Assembly: GCA_013298805.1 (NCBI GenBank)
Contig: JAAFIU010000014.1
Location: 1 to 37,011, forward strand
Direction of reading: 5' to 3'
DNA from: Cytophagales bacterium
Lineage (GTDB): Bacteria; Bacteroidota; Bacteroidia; Cytophagales; Spirosomataceae
Length of the DNA stretch: 37,011 nt
Each line of letters opens with the position of its first letter. Within the stretch, counting starts at the first letter, position 1. The position numbers were made by a program, and so were the translations under genes. Under the pieces are notes generated by a model. It saw only the letters and a program-made list of their open reading frames with translations. It was not told the origin of the DNA and ran no database searches. Of this stretch, positions 16,301-25,178 are shown in pieces.

Positions 16301-19300
16301 ATGACAACTTCACCCATTGCTACGCTCTTGATGCGTATTGAGGAATACAAACGAAAATATTATCTCAATAGGCTCATTAAAGGTTCTATTTTTTCAGCGG
16401 CGGTTATCCTGTCCGCTTTTTTGGTTTTTAATACCCTCGAATACTTCGGGCATTTTGGCACTACTTTTAGAACGATTCTCTTCTTTTCGTTCTTGGGTGC
16501 GTTCTTAGTTTCCCTCATTTTTTGGGTTGTTAAACCTTTGATGTTCTTGTATGGTGAACGTAAACCTTTATCCAACGAATTAGCCGCCGACCAAATTGGA
16601 AAGTTTTTTCCTGAAGTAGGAGATAAGTTGGTGAACACTCTTCAGCTAACCAAAACACTCGACCGCAATCAAAATGAATTGCTTTTGGCTTCCATCAAAC
16701 AGAAGTCAGAACAGTTGGGGTATTTGAAATTTGCTGATGCAATCAAAATCAATGAAAACCGAAAATATCTCAAATTTGCGGCTCTTCCTGCCGGTGCAAT
16801 TGCTTTGATTTTAATGCTTTATCCTGCATTTTTCTCAAAAAGCACCGAACGCATTGTAAATTTCAAAAACGAGTACCAAGAAGAAGCTCCTTTTTCATTC
16901 GTTTTAGAGAATAAAAAAATGCAAGCATTTAAAAATGAGGACTTTACGGTAAATTTATCGCTTCAAGGTAATACAATTCCAGAATCTGTTTATCTGATGC
17001 ACAACGACCGCAAACTCAAAATGGAAACGGTTGACAAGCGTCATTATACCTATACTTTCTCAAAAGTTCAACAAAGTTTTGATTTCAAATTTGAAGCAGC
17101 GGGTTTTAAATCAGGCGAATATGATGTTGAAATAGTAAATCGTCCAAGTTTAGCCTTTTTTGATGTTAATTTGGACTATCCTTCATATCTCAATAAACCC
17201 AATGAATCTATGAAGAACGTTGGTAATTTGACTGTTCCAGAAGGCACTCATATCGAATGGGATTTTAATGTTACCGATACCGATTCTATTTTGATGGTTT
17301 TTGAAGGAGATGGAAAACGTTATTATGCTGAGAAAAAACTTTTAGGTGGTGGATTTGATTTATCGAAACGTGTTAAAGTTTCGGGAACTTACAAAGTATT
17401 CTTAAAAAATCAGTATGCTTCTAATGCTGAGGGAATTAGCTTCTTTTTAAATGTTGTTCCCGATAAATATCCACAACTAAGTTTAGAGCAATATAAAGAT
17501 TCAACCCTTTACAATTTCATGGTTTTGGGCGGAAACATCGCTGATGATTACGGAATTAGCAAGTTGGCTATTTTCTACAAAGTGCTTCGTGACGGAAAAC
17601 CTTCTACTCAAAATTATGCCAGCCTTAATTTGCCGATTAATCCAAATCAAACAATTCAGAGTTTTTACAAACAATGGAATTTGGATAGTTTAAAGTTGAG
17701 TCCAGCCGATAAATTAGAGTATTTTATTCAGGTTTGGGATAATGATGGCGTAAATGGAGCGAAATCAACTCGCTCACAAGTAATGAATTATGCCGTACCA
17801 GATAAAAGTTCGATTGATAAAGAAATTGATAATTCTATCGATAAGACCGAAGCACAATTAGAAAAAACACTCGAAAAAGCCCAAAAGCTACGTAAAGAAA
17901 TTGCAGCTTTAGAAAGTCGTTTGAAAAATAAGAAAGAATTAGATTTTCAAGATAAAAAGTTAGCCGAAGAACTCATCAAGAAAAAAGAAGAGCTGATGAA
18001 CGAAATCAAGAATTTGCAAGAACAAAACCAAAATCTTAACGAAAAACAGCAAAGATTCAATGAGCAGAAACCAGAGAATCAACAGAAAATGGAAGCTTTG
18101 CAGAAAATGATGAACGAATTGATGGACCCAGAGACTCAGAAAATGTACGAAGAGTTAAAGAAAATGCTCGAACAAAATCCAGAAGACAATAAGATGTTAG
18201 AGCAAATGGAGCGTCTCAAAAATAAAGAACGTAATGCAGAGAAAGAATTAGAGCGAATGAAAGAACTTTTCAAGAAACTTCAACTTGACCAGAAAATGGA
18301 CAAAGCAGTAAAAGACCTTGAAAATCAAGCTGAAAAAGAAGAAAAATTAGCCGAAAAGAACCAAGAACTCGAAAAGAAAGCTGATAATTCCCCAGAAAAG
18401 CAAAAAGAAACAGATGCGGCTAAAAAAGAGCAAGAAAAGCTAAGTAAAGAGTTTGAAGAAATCAAGAAGGATTTGAAGGAAGCTGAAAAAATGAATGAAG
18501 AAATGAAGAATTCCGAGAAGATGGATATGGATAAAGAACAGCAAGACGATATTTCTGACGACCAAAAGGATTCTGAAAAGCAAATGGACAAAGGCGACAA
18601 TAAAAGTGCCGCCGAAAAACAAAAACGAGCTGCTCGAAAAATGCGTAATCTTGCCCAGAAATTAGCTCAAGCTAAACAACAGCAAGAAATGAAGCAAAAC
18701 GAAGAGAATATGGATGATTTAAGAGATATTCTCGACAATTTGGTAACGCTTTCTTTTGACCAAGAAAAGCTAATGAAAGACTTTAGAGGTATTAATCCAT
18801 CTGACCCAAGGTTTGTTAAATTATCACAAGACCAAATCAAGTTGCAAGATGATGCCAAAGTAATTGAAGATAGTCTTTACACACTTTCAAAACGTGTTTT
18901 ACAGATTGAAACCTTCGTTACTCGTGAAATGAATAATATGAAAGGTTATATGGGCGATGCCGTTAAATTAATAAAAGAACGTAAATTATCTATGACCAAT
19001 GCAAAACAACAGTTTGCAATGACTTCGATGAATAATTTAGCTCTTTTATTATCTGATGTTTTAAAACAAATGCAGCAAAATCAGCAAATGATGATGCAAG
19101 GAAAAGGTAGTGGAAAAGGGAAAAGTAAGGGAAAACAAAAAAGTATGGGCGAATCTCAAAAAGAATTGAATGAACAAATGCAGCAATCTATGCAAAAAGG
19201 TTCAAAAGGGCAGGGGGGCGTTTCTGAGCAATTGGCAAAGATGGCTCGTGAACAATCTCAACTCAGAAAAATGCTCCAACAATTTTTAGATAGCAGTAAA

Positions 19301-19651
19301 GGAACTGAAAAAGGCAGAAAACTTGGTGATGAAATCAAGGATATGATGAAGAAAATGGAAGAAACTGAAACGGATTTAGTGAATAAACGTCTCGACCAAA
19401 ATCTTATTAAGCGTCAGCAAGAACTACTTACACGTCTTTTAGAGTCTGAAAAGGCCATGAAAGAACAAGAGGAAGACCAAAAACGTAAAGCAGAAACTGC
19501 CCGTCAGACATTTGAACGCAAAGCACCACCGCAGTTTCAACAATATGTCAAGGATAAACAGAAGCAGACTGAATTATTAAGAACTGTTCCTCCTAATTTA
19601 AACCCTTATTACAAACGTCAAGTTGATAATTACTTCAAACAGATTCATTAA
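16301..19651 (+). CDS. DUF4175 family large membrane-anchored coiled-coil protein
   Basis: This very long protein (1116 residues) is of the DUF4175 type, a conserved Bacteroidota family of unknown function. Two membrane segments lie at about 29-46 and 57-80, and a third at about 157-175. A beta-rich part follows (about 190-500) with VPEGTHIEWDFNVTD, ISFFLNVVPDKYPQL and DYGISKLAIFYKV. From about 505 the protein is an extended coiled coil rich in Lys, Glu and Gln. A Met/Gln/Gly/Lys-rich stretch lies near 925-970. The C-terminal region has RQELLTRLLESEKAM and NPYYKRQVDNYF. It probably projects into the periplasm as an envelope scaffold, by inference from topology. A strong terminator follows. 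Confidence 0.88.
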   Translation: MTTSPIATLLMRIEEYKRKYYLNRLIKGSIFSAAVILSAFLVFNTLEYFGHFGTTFRTILFFSFLGAFLVSLIFWVVKPLMFLYGERKPLSNELAADQIGKFFPEVGDKLVNTLQLTKTLDRNQNELLLASIKQKSEQLGYLKFADAIKINENRKYLKFAALPAGAIALILMLYPAFFSKSTERIVNFKNEYQEEAPFSFVLENKKMQAFKNEDFTVNLSLQGNTIPESVYLMHNDRKLKMETVDKRHYTYTFSKVQQSFDFKFEAAGFKSGEYDVEIVNRPSLAFFDVNLDYPSYLNKPNESMKNVGNLTVPEGTHIEWDFNVTDTDSILMVFEGDGKRYYAEKKLLGGGFDLSKRVKVSGTYKVFLKNQYASNAEGISFFLNVVPDKYPQLSLEQYKDSTLYNFMVLGGNIADDYGISKLAIFYKVLRDGKPSTQNYASLNLPINPNQTIQSFYKQWNLDSLKLSPADKLEYFIQVWDNDGVNGAKSTRSQVMNYAVPDKSSIDKEIDNSIDKTEAQLEKTLEKAQKLRKEIAALESRLKNKKELDFQDKKLAEELIKKKEELMNEIKNLQEQNQNLNEKQQRFNEQKPENQQKMEALQKMMNELMDPETQKMYEELKKMLEQNPEDNKMLEQMERLKNKERNAEKELERMKELFKKLQLDQKMDKAVKDLENQAEKEEKLAEKNQELEKKADNSPEKQKETDAAKKEQEKLSKEFEEIKKDLKEAEKMNEEMKNSEKMDMDKEQQDDISDDQKDSEKQMDKGDNKSAAEKQKRAARKMRNLAQKLAQAKQQQEMKQNEENMDDLRDILDNLVTLSFDQEKLMKDFRGINPSDPRFVKLSQDQIKLQDDAKVIEDSLYTLSKRVLQIETFVTREMNNMKGYMGDAVKLIKERKLSMTNAKQQFAMTSMNNLALLLSDVLKQMQQNQQMMMQGKGSGKGKSKGKQKSMGESQKELNEQMQQSMQKGSKGQGGVSEQLAKMAREQSQLRKMLQQFLDSSKGTEKGRKLGDEIKDMMKKMEETETDLVNKRLDQNLIKRQQELLTRLLESEKAMKEQEEDQKRKAETARQTFERKAPPQFQQYVKDKQKQTELLRTVPPNLNPYYKRQVDNYFKQIH

Positions 19652-19659
19652 GCAAAGAA

Positions 19660-19692
19660 AAAGCCTCAGAATTTGATTCTGAGGCTTTTTTA
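19660..19692. terminator. Bidirectional terminator between the DUF4175 gene and the second OmpA gene
   Basis: AGCCTCAGAAT (19662-19672) and ATTCTGAGGCT (19676-19686) form a perfect 11-base stem with a TTG loop. AAAA precedes it and TTTTTT follows. It lies between converging genes. Confidence 0.93.
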
Positions 19693-19704
19693 TTACCTTT
19701 ATGA

Positions 19705-20994
19705 CTAATCAATCCCTTTAATGATTTTAAACTCAACACGCCTATTTATTTCCCGTTCTTTTTCGCTTCCAGAGCGTTTTAAAGGTCGTGAACTACCATA
19801 CCCTTTCGTTTGTATTCTTTTACCATCAACACCTTTATTTATGAGATATTTTTTACAAGCATTAACTCGTTCTAACGAAAGTTTTACATTCTCATCTAAA
19901 TCTCCAGTAATATCAGTGTGTCCTTCCAATAAGATTTCCACTTGTGGATATTTTTTTAGCTGTCTGACTAATTTATTCAGTTCCTCAAATGATTCTGGCA
20001 TCAATTCAGACTCTCCTAATTGAAATAGTATATTTTTTAATCTAATACTTTCATTTAAGCTTGTATTAACACTTATTAATTCATCATCCTTTTCATCTTC
20101 AACTACTTTTTCTTCTTTCTTTATAAAATTATTACAACCAGCTAAATCAGTCAATATTCCCAGCTTAACTGTATCAATTTTTATTAAATTAAATGAATCT
20201 TGTTTTTTATTTGAAAAGTATGAAATACCGTCTCTTCTTAATAGCAATGTCATCATACTACCATTCCCATTGATGTACTCTAAAATATCATTTGATGGAT
20301 TTATATCAGTAATTGAATTTATTTGTTCACTCTTAGCAACATAATATCCATCTTTTAATGGAATATACCACAATCCGTTACCTTTATTTTCTTTAATAAC
20401 TAACTCATCATTTTGATTAATAAAGAAATTACATCCTGCCGAGCAATTTTCCTTTTTCCAACCACTCACCTTCATATTATCTGACCACATTATATCTGTT
20501 TCTGCTTTTCTTATATCGACTCTCACTAAGTTTTCCATTGTGGTCGTAATAAAATACAATTTCCCTTTAGAGTCAACAGCTCCAGAAATCCATCCTCCAT
20601 CACTATGAGATGGTAACACCCACTTTGACATACTTCCCTGAGAATTCTTTGGGTTATATTCATAAACAGCGGTTTTATTTTCCTCATCAGCTTTTACAGC
20701 ATATATCTTATTATTTACACCTTTTGCTAAGGCATTACATCTGAAAGGAAATACAAAATCCAACTGCTTTATTTTTCTATCTGTTCTTTCAATATTGTCA
20801 AACTCCAAAATATTTCCTGTTAAAGTAACACCGTAAATTTTATCATTACAGTTATTGGGGATTGATGTATTTTCATATTTATCCCCATTTTGTCTTAATC
20901 CATTTCTTTGTTGGGCAAGACCATTTTGTTGTATCATTAATAAAATAGTTATAATCATCCAGAATGAATCTTTTGATAGAATTGTAATTTTCAT
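19705..20994 (-). CDS. OmpA family protein with N-terminal propeller-like region
   Basis: This exported protein has 429 residues. The signal peptide is residues 1-28 (IITILLMIQQNGLAQ). The middle region, about 45-285, has short beta repeats such as KIYGVTLTGNILEFDN, KIYAVKADEENKTAVYEYN and KLYFITTTMENLVRVDI, suggesting a propeller-like fold without clean PD40 motifs. The C-terminus (about 310-429) is an OmpA domain with ILFQLGESELMPES, EGHTDITGDLDEN, LSLERVNACKKYL, GYGSSRP and NRRVEFKI, which should bind peptidoglycan. It is more AT-rich than the 4.5-kb OmpA gene and diverges from ybeY. Its ligand or partner is not known. Confidence 0.88.
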   Translation of the reverse strand: MKITILSKDSFWMIITILLMIQQNGLAQQRNGLRQNGDKYENTSIPNNCNDKIYGVTLTGNILEFDNIERTDRKIKQLDFVFPFRCNALAKGVNNKIYAVKADEENKTAVYEYNPKNSQGSMSKWVLPSHSDGGWISGAVDSKGKLYFITTTMENLVRVDIRKAETDIMWSDNMKVSGWKKENCSAGCNFFINQNDELVIKENKGNGLWYIPLKDGYYVAKSEQINSITDINPSNDILEYINGNGSMMTLLLRRDGISYFSNKKQDSFNLIKIDTVKLGILTDLAGCNNFIKKEEKVVEDEKDDELISVNTSLNESIRLKNILFQLGESELMPESFEELNKLVRQLKKYPQVEILLEGHTDITGDLDENVKLSLERVNACKKYLINKGVDGKRIQTKGYGSSRPLKRSGSEKEREINRRVEFKIIKGID

Positions 20995-21057
20995 TTTCTC
21001 GTTGGTTATTTTTAATCTACTAAACTCTTGATTTTTACTTACTAATATTTTGTGTTG

Positions 21058-21065
21058 TATATTTG
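21058..21065 (+). promoter_or_regulatory. Candidate -7 element before ybeY
   Basis: TATATTTG fits TAnnTTTG and is 36 bases before the ybeY ATG. The -33 element is not convincing. Confidence 0.45.
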
Positions 21066-21100
21066 TACTGTTTCAAATTATTTACCAATAGCAATACCAA

Positions 21101-21520
21101 ATGATTATTTTTTTTAACGAAGATATTAATTTTAAATTTCAAGGCAAGAATATTTTTAAAACCTGGCTAAAAAAAGTCGCTGAAAAAGAGGGGTTTAAGG
21201 TTAAAAACCTAAACTATATATTTTGTTCAGACGACTTTCTTCACAAGATTAACATTGAGTATCTCGACCATGATACCTATACTGATATCATAACTTTTGA
21301 CAATTCAGAGGATGAGTCAATCATAGAAGGAGATATATTCATTAGTATTGAACGTGTAAAAGAGAACTCTCAGTACTTAAATACTGTTTTTGATGATGAG
21401 CTAAAACGAGTTATCGTTCACGGATTATTGCACCTCTGTGGTTATGATGACCATACTCCCGAAGAAAAAGCTGAGATGAGGCGATTAGAGAGTGATTATA
21501 TTTTAAATTTTGATTTATAG
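21101..21520 (+). CDS. ybeY: Endoribonuclease YbeY
   Basis: YbeY is a metal-dependent RNase needed for 16S rRNA 3' maturation and ribosome quality control. This copy has 139 residues. The core TYTDIITFDNSE and GDIFISIERVKENS are typical, and the metal site reads HGLLHLCGYDDH, with H107 and H111. The usual third ligand, six residues after H111, is Asp117 here, with His118 next to it. Some Bacteroidota YbeY proteins vary at this position. The gene diverges from the OmpA gene and is followed by the parS-like region. The linkage to mnmG near a replication origin is seen in other bacteria for mnmG. Confidence 0.93.
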   Translation: MIIFFNEDINFKFQGKNIFKTWLKKVAEKEGFKVKNLNYIFCSDDFLHKINIEYLDHDTYTDIITFDNSEDESIIEGDIFISIERVKENSQYLNTVFDDELKRVIVHGLLHLCGYDDHTPEEKAEMRRLESDYILNFDL

Positions 21521-21540
21521 TTTTTGTTATTTCAATCAAA

Positions 21541-21556
21541 TACTCCACGTGGAACA
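21541..21556. promoter_or_regulatory. parS-like palindrome, copy 1
   Basis: TACTCCACGTGGAACA differs from the parS form TGTTCCACGTGGAACA at two of 16 positions. The inner TCCACGTGGA is a perfect palindrome. parS sites bind ParB and organise chromosome segregation near the origin. The site lies 20 bases after ybeY. Confidence 0.6.
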
Positions 21557-21616
21557 TTTGATTGAAAACCTTGCAATATCATCTAAACCATTTCGTAATA
21601 TCTACTTTACAAAAAA

Positions 21617-21632
21617 CTCTCCACGTGGAACA
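21617..21632. promoter_or_regulatory. parS-like palindrome, copy 2
   Basis: CTCTCCACGTGGAACA shares TCCACGTGGAACATTT with copy 1, and the two start 76 bases apart in the same orientation. It differs from TGTTCCACGTGGAACA at three of 16 positions, all in the left half-site. Confidence 0.58.
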
Positions 21633-22150
21633 TTTAATAAAAACAAACGGGGATCTAACGACAACAGAACGACAGGAAATTAGAAAAAATATCTTTGAGA
21701 CTAAAGAGATTAATAAAAAGAGAAAATATGAGATTGGACAATTATGAAAAAAACAGATATTAAGATGGATTTTTATAGGTGGACAGATTTAAGGAAGTAT
21801 ATAGAACACCCCGTTCGTAGAAGGAATTAAGTGGAATGATTGCTGCTTAGAATGGAAAATTGATAATCTTGTCCCAGGAAGTTTATTAGATTTAATAAAT
21901 AAAGAGGAAATAGAATTATATTGGTACTATCTAAACCGAATGCCAATGTGGAGAAAATGACAATGAAGAAAAAACAAACTCATTATAGTAAAGTAAAATT
22001 GAACTTGAAAAAAGGCTAAAGATACTTCCTTCTAATACCTTTATAAAAAATGATTAAAAAGAAAGTGGATATAATGAGGATATAAAAAATAAGTACAACT
22101 ACGATTTATAATTTCTAAAATATTAAAAAGAATAAAATATCACTAAAAAT
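21633..22150. other. Gene-free stretch with decayed coding fragments between the parS-like sites and mnmG
   Basis: No intact gene is visible over about 520 bases. Short open fragments in different frames read like protein, for example WTDLRKYIEHPVRRRN (about 21779-21828) and WNDCCLEWKIDNLVPGSLLD then ELYWYYLNRMPMWRK (about 21835-21957), each broken by stops and frame changes. They look like remains of one gene, possibly a mobile nuclease or similar, but the family cannot be named. The last 120 bases are very AT-rich and should hold the mnmG promoter, though no consensus element stands out. Confidence 0.45.
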
Positions 22151-24013
22151 ATGTACAAAGAATATGATGTAATAGTAGTAGGTGCAGGACACTCTGGTTG
22201 TGAAGCAGCACATTCAGCGGCACAAATGGGTTCAAAGGTATTATTGGTAACAATGAATATGAATACCATTGCACAAATGTCCTGCAATCCAGCGATGGGA
22301 GGGGTAGCAAAAGGGCAAATTGTAAGGGAGATAGATGCCCTTGGTGGAATGTCTGGAATTATTTCGGATAAAACAATGATCCAGTTCCGAATGTTAAATC
22401 GTTCTAAAGGTCCAGCAATGTGGTCGCCGAGATGCCAATCTGATAGGATAAGATTTGCAGAAGAATGGAGAATGTCTTTGGAACAAAATCAAAATGTGGA
22501 TTTTTGGCAAGAGATGGTGTCTGGACTACTCATTGAAGATAATAAAGTAGTAGGAGTGAAAACCCAAATGGATATAGAGTTTAAAGCAAAATCGGTGGTC
22601 TTGACGAATGGAACTTTTTTAAATGGATTAATTCATATAGGAGAAAAAAACTTTGGAGGTGGAAGGACATCGGAGGCTCGTTCAACTGGAATTACAGAAC
22701 AATTAGTAAGTATTGGTTTTGAGGCAGGAAGAATGAAAACAGGAACTCCACCAAGGGTAGATGGAAGAAGTTTGGATTATTCAAAAATGGAAGAACAGAA
22801 GGGAGATGAAAATCCAAGCAAGTTTTCTTACACCGAAACAGATTCCCTAAAAACACAGAGAAGCTGTTGGATTACCTACACCAATCAGGATGTTCATGAT
22901 GTATTAAAAACAGGATTTGATAAATCTCCAATGTTTGCGGGTAGAATAAAAGGACTTGGCCCAAGATACTGCCCATCAGTCGAGGATAAAATAAATCGTT
23001 TTGCAGATAAAGACCGCCATCAAATATTCGTAGAACCTGAAGGATGGAATACCGTAGAAATGTATGTAAATGGTTTTTCAACATCATTACCAGAAGACGT
23101 ACAATATGAAGCATTGAAGAAAATTCCAGGTTTTGAAAATGTAAGAATGTTCAGACCTGGGTATGCAATTGAATATGATTTCTTCCCTCCAACACAATTA
23201 AAATCAACACTCGAAACTAAGCTAATAGAAAATTTATTTTTTGCAGGACAAATAAATGGAACAACAGGGTATGAAGAAGCCGCTTGTCAAGGATTAATGG
23301 CTGGAATTAACGCCCATCAAAAAGCTCAAGGTTTAGAAGAATTTGTGTTAAATCGTTCGGAAGCATACATCGGTGTATTGATTGATGATTTAATAAATAA
23401 AGGTACAGATGAACCATACCGTATGTTTACCTCAAGAGCAGAGTATCGGACACTATTGAGACAAGATAACGCAGATATAAGATTAACAGAGAAAGGTTAT
23501 AAAATAGGGTTGGCTTCGAAAAGTCGTCTGAATAATGTAAAAGTGAAAATTGAAAAAGCCGCAGAATTAATTGATAAATTGAAATTAGTAAAAGTTTCTC
23601 CGAATGAAGTAAATGATAGACTGGAGGAATTTGGTACAGCAACATTGAGAGAAAAAGTTTCATTATGGAGTTTATTGAGGAGACCAAATATTGAAATCAA
23701 AGATTTAAGAACATTAACAGACGAAGTGGAAAACCTTTTCGCTGAATATAAAGAGGACGAATTAGAACAAGTTGAAATAAATGTTAAGTACGAAAGTTAT
23801 ATTGAAAAGGAACAACTGATGGTAAATAAACTCCAAAGATTAGAAAATCTTAATATTCCAGCAGACTTTGATTATATGCAATTAAAAACTATCTCAATTG
23901 AGGGTCGTCAAAAATTAACGAAAATAAGACCACAAACAATAGGGCAAGCTTCAAGAATTAGCGGCGTATCAGTTTCAGATGTTTCTGTATTAATGGTTTA
24001 TATGGGACGTTAA
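22151..24013 (+). CDS. mnmG: tRNA uridine-5-carboxymethylaminomethyl(34) synthesis enzyme MnmG
   Basis: MnmG (GidA) acts with MnmE to modify the wobble uridine of several tRNAs. It is an FAD protein, here 620 residues and full length. The FAD loop GAGHSGCEAA is at 11-20. The conserved blocks CNPAMGGVAKGQIVREIDALGG, SRSKGPA-like LNRSKGPAMWSPR, TGTFLNG-like TNGTFLNGLIHIG, RMKTGTPPR, FFAGQINGTTGYEEAACQG and MFTSRAEYRTLLRQDNAD are all intact. The C-terminal helical domain ends with RISGVSVSDVSVLMVYMGR. The gene uses many AGA/AGG arginine codons compared with mfd. It lies between parS-like sites and an oriC-like region, matching the classic gidA-origin linkage. A terminator follows. Confidence 0.97.
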   Translation: MYKEYDVIVVGAGHSGCEAAHSAAQMGSKVLLVTMNMNTIAQMSCNPAMGGVAKGQIVREIDALGGMSGIISDKTMIQFRMLNRSKGPAMWSPRCQSDRIRFAEEWRMSLEQNQNVDFWQEMVSGLLIEDNKVVGVKTQMDIEFKAKSVVLTNGTFLNGLIHIGEKNFGGGRTSEARSTGITEQLVSIGFEAGRMKTGTPPRVDGRSLDYSKMEEQKGDENPSKFSYTETDSLKTQRSCWITYTNQDVHDVLKTGFDKSPMFAGRIKGLGPRYCPSVEDKINRFADKDRHQIFVEPEGWNTVEMYVNGFSTSLPEDVQYEALKKIPGFENVRMFRPGYAIEYDFFPPTQLKSTLETKLIENLFFAGQINGTTGYEEAACQGLMAGINAHQKAQGLEEFVLNRSEAYIGVLIDDLINKGTDEPYRMFTSRAEYRTLLRQDNADIRLTEKGYKIGLASKSRLNNVKVKIEKAAELIDKLKLVKVSPNEVNDRLEEFGTATLREKVSLWSLLRRPNIEIKDLRTLTDEVENLFAEYKEDELEQVEINVKYESYIEKEQLMVNKLQRLENLNIPADFDYMQLKTISIEGRQKLTKIRPQTIGQASRISGVSVSDVSVLMVYMGR

Positions 24014-24034
24014 AATAAATAAAAGTACAATCGA

Positions 24035-24071
24035 AGACCTGCAAGAAAATTAAAACCATGCAGGTCTTTTT
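24035..24071 (+). terminator. Terminator after mnmG
   Basis: AGACCTGCA (24035-24043) pairs with TGCAGGTCT (24059-24067), a 9-base stem with a 15-base loop, followed by TTTT. Confidence 0.8.
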
Positions 24072-24073
24072 AG

Positions 24074-24081
24074 TATCTTTG
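24074..24081 (+). promoter_or_regulatory. -7 element before the methyltransferase gene
   Basis: TATCTTTG matches TAnnTTTG and directly follows the mnmG terminator. It is 33 bases before the methyltransferase ATG. The -33 position falls inside the terminator loop and shows no TTG. Confidence 0.55.
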
Positions 24082-24113
24082 CAAAAAATAAAAGAAGCTT
24101 ATAACTTACAAAA

Positions 24114-24998
24114 ATGGAAGAATTAAGAAATTGCCCTGTTTGTCAAAACAACACATTTACAGAATACTTAAATGTTCAAGACTTTACAGTAAGTCAGGAA
24201 AAATTTTCAATACAAGCATGTAAAAAATGTGGCTTCAAATTTACAAACCCAAGACCAGATTTATTTAAAATTGGAGATTACTATAAAGCCGAATCTTATA
24301 TATCTCACACTAATACTTCAAAAGGCTTAATTGCTAAATTATATCATTCAGTAAGAAAATATACATTAAAAGGTAAACTTAATTTAATTAATAGGCTAAT
24401 CCAGAAGAAAGGTAAATTATTAGACGTAGGATGTGGGACAGGAATGTTCTTGAATGTATGTAGAGAAAATGGTTGGACTGTAAATGGTATTGAACCCGAT
24501 AATGGAGCGAGACAAATAGCGGAACAAATCAATAAAGCAGCTATAAAAACTGAAGTGCTAACTTCGTTTAAAAATGAGACTTTCGATATAATAACAATGT
24601 GGCACGTTCTCGAACACGTTCACTTGTTAAACGAAACAGTAGATTGGTTGAAAGAAAGGTTAAGTGATAGCGGGTATTTGATTATTGCAGTACCAAATCA
24701 TGAATCGAAAGATGCGAAAATATATCAAGAATACTGGGCGGCTTATGATGTACCTCGCCACTTGTACCACTTCTCTCAAAAAAGCATCAAGCAATTATTT
24801 GAACAAAAAGGCTTTTCATTGAAAGAAACACTGCCAATGAAATTCGACTCATTTTATGTTTCAATGTTAAGTACAAAATATCAGGTCGGAAAAATAAATT
24901 ATATCAAAGCATTTCTGGATGGCTTAAAGTCAAATCTAAATGCAGAAAGTAATAATGGTAATTATTCAAGTTTAATATACATTTTTAAGAAAGATTAA
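24114..24998 (+). CDS. Class I SAM-dependent methyltransferase with N-terminal zinc ribbon
   Basis: This is a methyltransferase of 294 residues. The N-terminus has two CxxC pairs (CPVCQ at 7-11 and CKKCGF at about 36-41), a zinc-ribbon-like module seen in a branch of Methyltransf_23/13 proteins. The SAM-binding motif I is LLDVGCGTGMF at about 101-111, followed by GIEPDN and the post-motif DIITMWHVLEHV. The C-terminus contains WAAYDVPRHLYHFS, typical of the family. The substrate is not known; related enzymes often methylate sugars, quinones or lipids. The gene has its own promoter between the mnmG terminator and its start, and a terminator follows. Confidence 0.9.
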   Translation: MEELRNCPVCQNNTFTEYLNVQDFTVSQEKFSIQACKKCGFKFTNPRPDLFKIGDYYKAESYISHTNTSKGLIAKLYHSVRKYTLKGKLNLINRLIQKKGKLLDVGCGTGMFLNVCRENGWTVNGIEPDNGARQIAEQINKAAIKTEVLTSFKNETFDIITMWHVLEHVHLLNETVDWLKERLSDSGYLIIAVPNHESKDAKIYQEYWAAYDVPRHLYHFSQKSIKQLFEQKGFSLKETLPMKFDSFYVSMLSTKYQVGKINYIKAFLDGLKSNLNAESNNGNYSSLIYIFKKD

Positions 24999-25020
24999 AG
25001 TTAATAACATACTTTTCCAC

Positions 25021-25058
25021 AACCCTCAATGGTTATTAACTATTGAGGGTTTATTTTT
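25021..25058 (+). terminator. Terminator after the methyltransferase gene
   Basis: AACCCTCAAT (25021-25030) and ATTGAGGGTT (25042-25051) form a perfect 10-base stem, followed by TATTTTTGT. A DnaA-box-like TTTTCCACA (25013-25021) abuts its left arm. Confidence 0.8.
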
Positions 25059-25178
25059 GTAAGTACCATTGAATTTCTGTAAACCAATAATTTTTATCAA
25101 ATTTTAATAAGAGAGTAATTTAAAAATTGTTTTACGAAAAAAATGTTAGATTTTCCACAAAGTTTTCAACATATCAAC

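Noticed and set aside
18325-18858. Minus-strand open frames inside the DUF4175 gene
   Set aside because: They are Ser/Phe-rich antisense readings of the Lys/Glu/Gln coiled coil.
21562-21747. Small open frame of 61 codons after ybeY
   Set aside because: It spans the second parS-like site, has no recognisable protein pattern and lies in a decayed gap, so it is likely chance.
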